From Patescibacteria group bacterium (GTDB lineage Bacteria > Patescibacteria > Paceibacteria > UBA9973 > UBA2103): a stretch of DNA of 8,696 bases. A program made the translations under genes and the position numbers. The stretch is taken from NCBI GenBank assembly GCA_018968865.1, contig JAGWZP010000024.1, positions 1 through 8,696 on the forward strand, written 5' to 3'. Below are positions 1 through 6,105 of this stretch, one piece after another (the stretch's first letter is position 1; the number at the start of each line of letters is the position of its first letter). The notes beneath the pieces were generated by a model, which saw nothing but the letters and a program-made list of their open reading frames with translations, was not told the origin of the DNA and ran no database searches.

Positions 1-838
1 GCGCGACGATAGCGAACCCGATGAGGCCGGCGATGACGCCCGCAGAGATGGCGGCCGCGCCCAAAGTCGGACCGACCGCTGAACTGCTCTCCAGCGTGAT
101 CGGCACGGGGAGCGCGCCAAAGTTTAGGTTGCGTACGAGGTCGCGCGCTTCGGTCGCCGTAAATTTGCCGGTGATGGTCGCCTGCCCGCCGGGGATAGCT
201 TCCTGAATGACGGGCGTCGAGATGGGTTGTCCGTCGAGGAAGATGGCGAGCGTCTGGCCGACATTCTGGCTCGTGATTTTCTCAAACAATTTTGCGCCAT
301 CGGCATTGAAGTTGAGGATGACCTGCGGCGCAGAGAGGCCGGCGGTCGCGCCCGAGCCGAAGCCCAAGGTGGCGCTTGAGAGATAGCGGCCGGTAAGGCC
401 GGTCGATACATACGCGACTTCGGTCGTCGTGCCGACCGACGTCGTGGTCGCGAGACGGAACTCCAAGGTCGGCGTCTGGCCGAGCGCCGCGACCGCTGCT
501 TTGATGTCCGTCACACCAGGCAGGTCCACGATGAGGCGATCCTCGGTGGTGCCCGAAAGCGCGCTCGCTTGTTCCGTCTGGACGAGGGGCTCGGCAACGC
601 CGAAGAGGTTCACGCGGCGCTCGATGACGCCCTGGAGCGCCGAGAGGGCGTCGGAGCGCTCTCCTGCCGCCGTCTGACTCATATCGGCCTTATAGACGAG
701 CTCGGTGCCGCCGGCGAGGTCGAGGCCCAGCTTGAAGCGGTACGAACTGTCTGGAATCGCTTGCGTTGACCACACAAAATAGATAAGCAAAAACCCTGCA
801 ATGAGGGCAACGGCGGCAGACACCCGATAACGAGTCAT
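1..838 (-). CDS. secD: Protein translocase subunit SecD (3' end beyond window)
   Basis: SecD is a membrane subunit of the Sec translocon accessory complex; with SecF it uses the proton motive force to help pull exported proteins across the membrane. The first 279 codons are visible. Residues about 7-24 form the first membrane helix, followed by the family motif G-L-D-L-A-G-G and an extracytoplasmic head region with I-E-R-R-V-N-x-F-G-V-A-E-P and V-D-L-P-G-V. Near the window edge come A-T-I-T-G-K-F-T-A-T-E-A, G-A-L-P-V-P-I and V-G-P-T-L-G, which lead into the second membrane helix of SecD/SecF proteins. The ATG at 838 starts just before the first helix. There is no Shine-Dalgarno sequence, but a TATAAT box ends 6 nt upstream, suggesting a leaderless message. 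The frame is open at the left edge, so the rest of SecD, and perhaps secF, should lie beyond it. Confidence 0.95.
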   Translation of the reverse strand, partial: MTRYRVSAAVALIAGFLLIYFVWSTQAIPDSSYRFKLGLDLAGGTELVYKADMSQTAAGERSDALSALQGVIERRVNLFGVAEPLVQTEQASALSGTTEDRLIVDLPGVTDIKAAVAALGQTPTLEFRLATTTSVGTTTEVAYVSTGLTGRYLSSATLGFGSGATAGLSAPQVILNFNADGAKLFEKITSQNVGQTLAIFLDGQPISTPVIQEAIPGGQATITGKFTATEARDLVRNLNFGALPVPITLESSSAVGPTLGAAAISAGVIAGLIGFAIVA

Positions 839-873
839 AGGGGGATTATAAACGAAACGGGGGAAAAAGAAAA
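839..873 (-). promoter_or_regulatory. secD promoter, leaderless type
   Basis: On the minus strand a perfect TATAAT -10 box lies at 845-850, and only 6 nt separate it from the secD ATG. Transcription normally begins 6-7 nt after the -10 box, so the message would start at or next to the A of the start codon, leaving no room for a ribosome binding site. The -35 position (about 868-873, TTTTCT) is weak and coincides with the T-tract of the upstream terminator. The -10 match and spacing are seen directly; the transcription start is inferred. Confidence 0.65.
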
Positions 874-906
874 TCGGCGTCCTAGCCTGGAGGGCAGGAC
901 GCCGAT
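864..906 (-). terminator. Intrinsic terminator of the lipoprotein gene
   Basis: The segments 873-883 and 896-906 are perfect inverted repeats, giving an 11-bp GC-rich stem with a 12-nt loop. On the minus strand the stem is followed by TTTCTTTTT (872-864). The terminator starts 28 nt after the lipoprotein stop codon. On the plus strand no T-tract follows, so it acts on minus-strand transcripts only. Confidence 0.9.
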
Positions 907-933
907 ATGATCAATGTTTCGACGCAGGGGTGA

Positions 934-1941
934 TCAGCCCTTGCATCCCGTAGTGTCGGCGACCAGGAGGCCGCCACAAGCTTCCGGCGCGACGGGGACG
1001 GTCGGACTGATCCTCGTGGTTCCGTCGCCGGCAGTCCACTCCATGTCAGATACCGAGACGAGGATCTGCGCGGCGCTTGGTACCGCGAGTATGAGGAACT
1101 CCTGCGTCGTCCCTTGCGGAACGAAGTGCGGGATGCCCGGACTGTAGGATGATCCTGCACCCTGTACGACAAGCTGAGGATCCGAAACGCCCTGAACGAA
1201 GAAGTTGATTTGGTCGAGAATACATCCGCGGACGCTTCCTGTGGGACAGGTGGCCGTGAATTTCCCCACGACGGTCTGCACACCCAAGCTAGACGACGAC
1301 ACGTTCACTGTGGAAGACGAACTGGTCTTGATCACCGGCATTCCTCCAAACGCATTGACCGCAACCGCGAATTGCCCGCCTTTCACGTTCGAGCTCGTCG
1401 TCACGCTTGCGTTGTGCATCTGCTCGTCAATGAGGTCGAACGAAAAGACATCGCCGATCGGAATGAGCGGGTTTACCGATCCCACGAGCGAATAGACTTT
1501 TGGGGCAGTGCCGAAGTCATTCGGAAACCACGAGTACGAGAAGAAGTCGATAGTAACTTCCTGCGTCGCGTCATCACGAAGTACTTGGTACGGCGCCTCG
1601 CTCCAGACATCCCCAGTCTCGCTAACCAGCTTGAACCCTCTGAAGTCTGACCAGAGGTCGATGCTTGATGAAGGGTTCTTGAAGACCAGTTGCACGATTG
1701 AAGAACGTGTCGAGATTGACCACGACATATAGAACCTCGCGAGCACCACGTCCCGTTCTCCGGGAATGACCGAAGTCTTGGACGGATCCGTCAATACGTT
1801 CACGAATGTGACGTCAGCTACCGGCGTCGCGGCAACATTGGACGTTACCGGAGTAGCGCCGTCTCCGCCACCCGAGCTACCACAACCGACAACCGCAAAC
1901 GCGACCAGGGCGGCCGCGCAGAAACTCACGATCTTTCTCAT
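934..1941 (-). CDS. Predicted secreted lipoprotein of unknown function
   Basis: A 335-residue protein with a lipoprotein signal peptide: basic start (R2, K3), hydrophobic stretch 4-18 and lipobox V-V-G-C with the lipidated cysteine at position 20. A Gly/Ser-rich linker follows. The rest is rich in Val, Ser, Thr and aromatic residues in alternating hydrophobic patterns, suggesting beta-sandwich folds outside the membrane. Four further cysteines come as two close pairs in the C-terminal half (C-P-T-G-S-V-R-G-C, and a pair near the end), so two disulfides are possible. I recognise no enzymatic motif or named family. The ATG at 1941 is preceded by AAGGGGAAAAAG, a modest ribosome binding site, and overlaps the stop of a possible leader ORF. 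It has its own promoter and terminator, so it is probably a single-gene unit. The protein call is firm; the function is unknown. Confidence 0.88.
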   Translation of the reverse strand: MRKIVSFCAAALVAFAVVGCGSSGGGDGATPVTSNVAATPVADVTFVNVLTDPSKTSVIPGERDVVLARFYMSWSISTRSSIVQLVFKNPSSSIDLWSDFRGFKLVSETGDVWSEAPYQVLRDDATQEVTIDFFSYSWFPNDFGTAPKVYSLVGSVNPLIPIGDVFSFDLIDEQMHNASVTTSSNVKGGQFAVAVNAFGGMPVIKTSSSSTVNVSSSSLGVQTVVGKFTATCPTGSVRGCILDQINFFVQGVSDPQLVVQGAGSSYSPGIPHFVPQGTTQEFLILAVPSAAQILVSVSDMEWTAGDGTTRISPTVPVAPEACGGLLVADTTGCKG

Positions 1942-2015
1942 CTTTTTCCCCTTTCTGTCTGAGTCAAAAACCTAGTTGTAGCATGTAAGTCTTGGCTTTT
2001 TAGGCCGAAAAGCAT
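1938..2015 (-). CDS. Possible 25-codon leader peptide upstream of the lipoprotein gene
   Basis: An ATG at 2015 lies 5 nt after a perfect GGAGG (2021-2025), the best Shine-Dalgarno sequence in the window. It opens a 25-codon frame starting M-L-F-G-L-K-S-Q. Its TGA stop overlaps the lipoprotein ATG as ATGA, the usual layout for translational coupling. The predicted transcription start near 2026 would put the GGAGG at the very 5' end of the message. The peptide has no signal or membrane segment and no run of one amino acid that would suggest classical attenuation. The frame and ribosome site are visible; that it is translated is an inference. The alternative is an untranslated leader that carries an ATG by chance. 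Confidence 0.45.
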   Translation of the reverse strand: MLFGLKSQDLHATTRFLTQTERGKR

Positions 2016-2032
2016 ACATACCTCCGCGCGCC

Positions 2033-2061
2033 ATTATGCTCTCATATTGACAATTTGTCAA
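2033..2061 (-). promoter_or_regulatory. Sigma70-type promoter of the leader ORF/lipoprotein unit
   Basis: On the minus strand a perfect TTGACA -35 box (2056-2061) is followed by exactly 17 nt and then CATAAT (2033-2038), one mismatch from the consensus -10. This is the strongest promoter match in the window. It lies just after the folD stop codon and would start transcription near 2026. Confidence 0.8.
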
Positions 2062-2064
2062 TAT
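2044..2064. promoter_or_regulatory. Palindromic operator candidate over the -35 box
   Basis: The arms ATATTGACA (2044-2052) and TGTCAATAT (2056-2064) are perfect inverted repeats separated by 3 nt. The palindrome covers the -35 box of the lipoprotein promoter and part of its spacer, the usual place for a dimeric repressor to bind. It lacks a T-tract, so it is unlikely to be the folD terminator. No regulator gene is visible nearby. Confidence 0.5.
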
Positions 2065-2069
2065 ACTAT

Positions 2070-2864
2070 TTAAAGAGGTATTTTATCTTTTTGCAGCTCT
2101 GTGAGCCGAACGGCGTTTTCGAAGAGCTTGGCGACCGCGAGGGGACCCATGCCGCCCGGGACGGGAGTGAACAGTGAGCACCGGTGCGCGCATACGGGAT
2201 CGGCGTCGCCGACCACTTCCCCGTTTGATTCGGAGGCGCCGGCGTCGATGAGGACAACGCCCTTCTTCAGCATGTGTGGCGTGATGAGGCGCGGCGAGCC
2301 CGCGCCCGACACGATAATATCCGCATCGCGCAACGTCTCTACAAAATCTTGCGTGGAGCGGTTGACGACCGTGACCTGCGCACCCTGCTGGGCGAGCCAA
2401 AGCGCCGCAGGCGTGCCGACCAGAAATCCCCTGCCGACGACGACCGCTTTCTTCCCTCTCGGTTCAACGCCATGGACGCGGAATATTTCAGCGATAGCGC
2501 CGACCACCGGCGGCAGGCACGCATCGGAGTCGCCGCGGGCGAATTTCTGTCGTGCGGCGTCGGAGAGTACATCCGCGTCTTTGCCTATCGGTATGAGATC
2601 GAGCATGTCCGCCGCTTCCGGCGCGGCCGGAAGCTGGATGATGGCCGCATCAGCATCTTTAAAAAATGCGGGCGAGCGAGCCTCTTCAAAAATGCACCCC
2701 GCCGCTTCCGCGCTTCTCCTTTTGATATTCAAATAGGAGCGCGTTGCCGGCGTCGGGTCCTCTGCAACATACGCAACAACCCGCGGCAGATGCGGGAGCT
2801 TCTCCGCGCGCGCTTTCGCGCGCGCGAGCACTTCATTTGCCAAAGCGCGGCCATCAACGATCAT
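2070..2864 (-). CDS. folD: Bifunctional methylenetetrahydrofolate dehydrogenase/cyclohydrolase FolD
   Basis: FolD interconverts 5,10-methylene-, 5,10-methenyl- and 10-formyl-tetrahydrofolate in the cytoplasm, supplying one-carbon units for purines and initiator formyl-Met. The catalytic Y-x-x-x-K is present (Y44, K48), as are the I-I-Q-L-P motif (Q77), the region C-L-P-P-V-V-G-A in place of the usual P-C-T-P-x-G, the nucleotide-binding V-V-G-R-G-F-L-V-G-T-P (142-152) and the signature T-P-V-P-G-G-M-G-P (223-231). At 264 residues it is shorter than the usual 280-290. Compared with E. coli FolD, roughly 15 residues are missing before the Q-L-P motif. Its ATG overlaps the epimerase stop by 4 bp, so it is the last gene of the sugar operon and probably depends on coupled translation. 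Family identity is secure; retention of both activities is inferred from the conserved residues. Confidence 0.93.
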   Translation of the reverse strand: MIVDGRALANEVLARAKARAEKLPHLPRVVAYVAEDPTPATRSYLNIKRRSAEAAGCIFEEARSPAFFKDADAAIIQLPAAPEAADMLDLIPIGKDADVLSDAARQKFARGDSDACLPPVVGAIAEIFRVHGVEPRGKKAVVVGRGFLVGTPAALWLAQQGAQVTVVNRSTQDFVETLRDADIIVSGAGSPRLITPHMLKKGVVLIDAGASESNGEVVGDADPVCAHRCSLFTPVPGGMGPLAVAKLFENAVRLTELQKDKIPL

Positions 2865-3781
2865 ACGCCGGCTTCTTTCTTCAGTTCAGCGATACCCTCT
2901 TCAAGCGAAACAGTCGGCTCCCAACCCAGCAATTCTCGCGCGCGCGTCGTGTCGGCAAGCGTGTCATGCGGTTCAAGCCGCGGGGCGATGTGTTCAACTG
3001 GGCCGCCGATAAGTTCCGCGATGCGTAGAACCGACACGTTCTTCCCCGCGCCGATATTGATGACCTCACCCTTCCCGACCTTCTCTGAAGTCGCCGCCAG
3101 CATATTCGCGCGTACCACGTCGCGCACGTGGGTGAAGTCGCGGGTCTGTGCACCATCTCCGGTTATCGTCATCGGCAAACCGAGCGAACGCTGTTGCAAG
3201 AATTTCGCGATGACCAGCGCGTATGCACCTTCCGGGTCCGCGCCCGGTCCGTACACGTTGAAATAGCGAAGTGAGACCGTCTGGAGATTGTAGACTTCGC
3301 TCCAAAGCCGACAATATAGCTCGCCGATATATTTGTGGAGGCCGTACGGACTCTTCGGGCTTGCCGGCATGTCCTCGGTAAGCGGCATCACTACTTGATC
3401 ACCATAGGCCGAACTGGAGGCCGAATACACTACTCGTGCAACGCCCGCGTCCTGCGCAGCCTTCAGTACCGAGACTGTTCCGTCGACGTTCGCCTTATTC
3501 GTCTCAAGAGGGTGCTCGAGTGAATATTGCACGCGCGGGAGCGCGGCGAAATGGAAGACGAACTCCGCTCCGGTCATGATGTTCGTCAGTGCCGCCGTGT
3601 CGTTCACGTCCTGTTCAAAAAAGACCGCGCCTTCCGGAACTTTCTCGCGTTTCCCTCCCGATAAGTTGTCCACCACCGCTACGGCATATCCTTCCGCGAG
3701 TAATGCGGCCGCAAGGTGCGAACCGATGAATCCTGCCCCGCCGGTTACGACGGCCTTTCTTTTATTTCCAGTATTATTCAT
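2861..3781 (-). CDS. NAD-dependent sugar-nucleotide epimerase/dehydratase (extended SDR, GalE-like)
   Basis: A 306-residue extended short-chain dehydrogenase that would remodel a UDP- or other NDP-sugar. The NAD-binding G-G-A-G-F-I-G is at 14-20, with D-N-L at 38-40 for the ribose. The catalytic set is the S-S-S of A-S-S-S-A-Y-G (about 121-127) plus Y146 and K150 of Y-G-L-H-K. R-Y-F-N-V-Y-G-P-G follows, typical of the UDP-glucose/UDP-GlcNAc 4-epimerase group, and then a substrate domain with G-D-G-x-Q-T-R-D-F. The length fits the family (about 310). Both ends overlap the neighbours by 4 bp (ATGA), so it is translated together with the sugar-phosphate transferase and folD. Its product could feed the transferase or the adjacent glycosyltransferase. 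The exact sugar cannot be read from the sequence. Confidence 0.92.
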   Translation of the reverse strand: MNNTGNKRKAVVTGGAGFIGSHLAAALLAEGYAVAVVDNLSGGKREKVPEGAVFFEQDVNDTAALTNIMTGAEFVFHFAALPRVQYSLEHPLETNKANVDGTVSVLKAAQDAGVARVVYSASSSAYGDQVVMPLTEDMPASPKSPYGLHKYIGELYCRLWSEVYNLQTVSLRYFNVYGPGADPEGAYALVIAKFLQQRSLGLPMTITGDGAQTRDFTHVRDVVRANMLAATSEKVGKGEVINIGAGKNVSVLRIAELIGGPVEHIAPRLEPHDTLADTTRARELLGWEPTVSLEEGIAELKKEAGV

Positions 3782-4998
3782 GTTCCGGAGAAAGCGAATA
3801 AGGTGCGCAACGTCTTGATGGCAATCGCAAGGTCGAGTCCGAACGAACGATGCTTGAGATAATATAAATCAAACGAGAGTTTCCGTCGCGTACGCGCGAC
3901 ATCCGCTCCGCCGCGGGGCGCATCATAATCATGAATCTGCGCCCAACCGGAAAGGCCGGGGGCAATCAGGTGCCGCATGCGGTACGGAGGAATCTCGCGG
4001 TTATAGATCTCCACAAGATTCGGGAGCTCCGGCCGCGGACCAATGAACGAAAGGTCCCCGGTGAGCACATTCCAGAGCTGCGGCAGCTCATCAATACGCG
4101 TCTTCCGAAGCAGGCGTCCGAGCGCGGTCACTCGATTCTTCTTCTGCAGTTCCGGGTCGCCGTGATCGTTCAGGAGCATGGAGCGCAATTTCACGATACG
4201 GAACATGCGGCCGTCTTTCCCGATGCGTTCGTTCCAGATGAAAGGCGTGCCGCCGCTAACAGCCAGCAGTAACGCGGCGACCGCGACAAACGGAATGGCG
4301 ATGAGAGAGCCGACGGCGGCAAGCGCGACGTCAAAGAGGCGCTTGCTGCCGTCGTAGAGCGTACGGCGCTTCGGCAGAGATTCGATCAATTGCGCCGCAT
4401 CAAGGTGTTCGATAGGCACCCGATCGAATATCTCTTCATAGAGCGGCGCGCATTCCATCTCCAGTACGGCACCGGGCGACGGACTTTTCTTGTCTACTCG
4501 GCCAACAAATCGGATCAAGTATTTATTGTTGCCATTCACTTCGTCGTAGAGCTCAAGAGCCGCGGGGCCCGAACCGATCAGGATGACCGGCGTCCGCTTC
4601 CCTTCTGCAATTTCGCGATTCGTCCGATAAAAACGCCAGAGACTTTCCGCCACCACCGACACGACGAGATAGAGGACGAGGATGGTCTTGGGGGCGATAG
4701 AAAGCGGGAGAATGAAGAAGAGGATGGCGGCAATGGCGACCGTCGCTGCCTGGGCGCCGAAGATGCGTATGCCCATCACGCTCCGGATGGGACGGGTCTG
4801 TTTCTCGTAGAGCCCCGCGATATAGAACACGAGGAGCGACAGCAGGAACATCGGCAGGAACGGTACCAGATTGGCACGGAAGTAACCGAGCGGAGGTATG
4901 GCGAGGTTACGGAGAAGAAGCGCGACCCAGAGGGACGCGACCAGTATGAGGAAATCCCCCAGAAGAAGAATCGCCGTTTCGCGGCGGTCGAAGGCCAT
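3778..4998 (-). CDS. Polyprenyl-phosphate sugar-1-phosphate transferase (WcaJ/WbaP-like)
   Basis: This 406-residue membrane enzyme should start a surface glycan by moving a sugar-1-phosphate from an NDP-sugar to undecaprenyl phosphate. Four hydrophobic helices lie in the N-terminal part (about 9-29, 44-61, 81-98, 104-120). A remnant Rossmann-like segment, V-I-L-I-G-S-G-P, follows at 138-145. The C-terminal bacterial sugar transferase domain begins at K-R-L-F-D-V (219-224), has a hydrophobic re-entrant helix (about 225-248), F-R-I-V-K-L-R-S-M, the catalytic Asp-Glu pair D303/E304 in R-I-D-E-L-P-Q-L-W-N, S-F-I-G-P-R-P-E and P-G-L-S-G-W-A-Q. The linker between the two halves is about 60-100 residues shorter than in typical WcaJ-like proteins. 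It is the first gene of the epimerase-folD operon and diverges from a GT4 gene. The ATG at 4998 has no ribosome site upstream. Confidence 0.93.
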   Translation of the reverse strand: MAFDRRETAILLLGDFLILVASLWVALLLRNLAIPPLGYFRANLVPFLPMFLLSLLVFYIAGLYEKQTRPIRSVMGIRIFGAQAATVAIAAILFFILPLSIAPKTILVLYLVVSVVAESLWRFYRTNREIAEGKRTPVILIGSGPAALELYDEVNGNNKYLIRFVGRVDKKSPSPGAVLEMECAPLYEEIFDRVPIEHLDAAQLIESLPKRRTLYDGSKRLFDVALAAVGSLIAIPFVAVAALLLAVSGGTPFIWNERIGKDGRMFRIVKLRSMLLNDHGDPELQKKNRVTALGRLLRKTRIDELPQLWNVLTGDLSFIGPRPELPNLVEIYNREIPPYRMRHLIAPGLSGWAQIHDYDAPRGGADVARTRRKLSFDLYYLKHRSFGLDLAIAIKTLRTLFAFSGT

Positions 4999-5043
4999 AG
5001 ATACAGATACTATAACGCTGAAATATATTGTACAGTTGCACCC
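4999..5043. promoter_or_regulatory. Divergent promoter region between two glycan genes
   Basis: This AT-rich 45-bp gap must start transcription both ways. On the minus strand TATAGT (5009-5014) lies 10 nt before the transferase ATG. On the plus strand TATATT (5024-5029) lies 14 nt before the glycosyltransferase ATG. Neither side shows a convincing -35 box or Shine-Dalgarno sequence, so both messages would have very short leaders. The box assignments are tentative. Confidence 0.4.
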
Positions 5044-6036
5044 ATGGAGACTCTCCCCAAAAAGAAAATATTGTTTGTTATAACCAAGTCAAACTGGGGC
5101 GGCGCGCAGCGGTATGTCTATGATCTGGCTACGGCACTGCCGAGGGAAGAGTTTGCCGTAAGCGTTGCGTTCGGGCAGTCCGGCCTCCTTGCCAAGAAAT
5201 TGGAGGCGGTCTCAATCGAGACGCATCACATCCAGAGTCTGCAGCGTGATGTTTCAATGCTCGCGGACACGGGAAGTTTCTTCGAACTTCTGCAGCTTTT
5301 CCGTAACAAAAAACCGGACGTGGTGCATCTCAATTCCTCAAAGGCCGCGGGTATCGGGGCGCTCGCGGCGCGACTTGCGGGTATCCCGCGCATTGTCTTC
5401 ACCGCACACGGATGGCCATTTGCTGAAAAAAGAAACCCGATCTGGCGCCTGTTCGCATTGCTCGGGTCATGGGTGACGGCACTGCTTTCTCATGCTGTCA
5501 TCGTCGTCTCGGAAAATGATCTACGGACCGGGAGACATCTGCCGTTTTGCGCCGCTAAAATGTCCATGATTCATAACGGTATTGCCATGCCCATGTCGTT
5601 TGGTTCCGGTGAAAAAATACGCGCCGCCTTCCCCTCTGGAGCGCGCATCACCGGCACGATTGGCGAACTGACGCATAATAAAAATCAGGTCTCACTTATC
5701 GAACAGGCAAGATTCACATCCGACATGTTCGTTGCCATTGTCGGCGAAGGAGAAGAACGCCATCGGCTTGAAACTAAAATCAAAGCATACGGTCTCGAGA
5801 GCCGCGTGAAGCTCTTCGGGTTCATTCCTGCAAACGAGGTGTTGCGGGGTTTTGATACGTTCGCGCTCCCTTCTCTCAAGGAAGGTTTGCCGTATGTCCT
5901 GCTTGAGGCGAAGGCGGCGGGCCTTCCTATCGTCGCTAATCGCGTGGGCGGCGTCGGCGAGATCTTGGACGCCAAGGACATGCGCGAGTTCTCGCTTGAA
6001 CGCATGGTGGAACACACAACTGCGCTGTACCGCTAA
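5044..6036 (+). CDS. Glycosyltransferase family 4 (GT-B fold)
   Basis: A 330-residue retaining glycosyltransferase expected to add a sugar from an NDP-sugar donor to a lipid-linked glycan on the inner face of the membrane. The N-terminal domain has S-N-W-G-G-A-Q-R-Y (16-24), H-L-N-S-S-K (95-100) and T-A-H-G-W-P (120-125), all typical of GT4. The C-terminal donor domain has I-G-E-L-T-H-N-K-N (206-214), V-G-E-G-E-E-R, and the E-x7-E signature E280/E288 in K-E-G-L-P-Y-V-L-L-E-A. The protein ends soon after G-G-V-G-E-I-L, without the usual tail of about 40-60 residues, so it is short for the family (about 370). The ATG at 5044 is chosen because the frame upstream only runs antisense through the transferase gene. 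It is the only plus-strand gene in the window and sits beside enzymes of the same pathway. Confidence 0.92.
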   Translation: METLPKKKILFVITKSNWGGAQRYVYDLATALPREEFAVSVAFGQSGLLAKKLEAVSIETHHIQSLQRDVSMLADTGSFFELLQLFRNKKPDVVHLNSSKAAGIGALAARLAGIPRIVFTAHGWPFAEKRNPIWRLFALLGSWVTALLSHAVIVVSENDLRTGRHLPFCAAKMSMIHNGIAMPMSFGSGEKIRAAFPSGARITGTIGELTHNKNQVSLIEQARFTSDMFVAIVGEGEERHRLETKIKAYGLESRVKLFGFIPANEVLRGFDTFALPSLKEGLPYVLLEAKAAGLPIVANRVGGVGEILDAKDMREFSLERMVEHTTALYR

Positions 6037-6042
6037 CGCCGA

Positions 6043-6105
6043 GATTTTCTTAGTGGTACTCCACTTTAGAAAATCCAAGTGTAGTCGCTTTCTGAAGCGA
6101 GCTAC
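6043..6105. terminator. Two hairpins between convergent genes (possible bidirectional terminator)
   Basis: Hairpin 1 (6043-6075) pairs GATTTTCT with AGAAAATC and, inside, AGTGG with CCACT around a 4-nt loop. Hairpin 2 (6081-6105) pairs GTAG-TCGCTT with AAGCGA-CTAC with one bulged base, and includes the SEDS gene stop codon. Neither is followed by a clean T-tract, so efficient intrinsic termination is uncertain, but the position between converging genes fits a shared 3' end structure. Confidence 0.4.

Noticed and set aside
1210..1650. Overlapping plus-strand open frames inside the lipoprotein gene
   Set aside because: Arg- and His-rich shadow translations without a promoter or ribosome site; the minus-strand lipoprotein has a signal peptide, promoter and terminator.
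2047..2075. Plus-strand promoter using the TTGACA at 2047-2052
   Set aside because: No -10 box lies 16-18 nt downstream and no plus-strand gene follows; the match is the other arm of the palindrome.
2274..3266. 330-codon plus-strand open frame
   Set aside because: It is antisense to folD and the epimerase, both with full catalytic motifs; its translation is Arg/Ser-rich and resembles no family. High GC makes such shadows common.
4390..5043. Plus-strand open frame that would extend the glycosyltransferase N-terminus by over 200 residues
   Set aside because: It runs antisense through the well-conserved sugar-phosphate transferase, has low-complexity charged composition, and GT4 homology begins right after the ATG at 5044.
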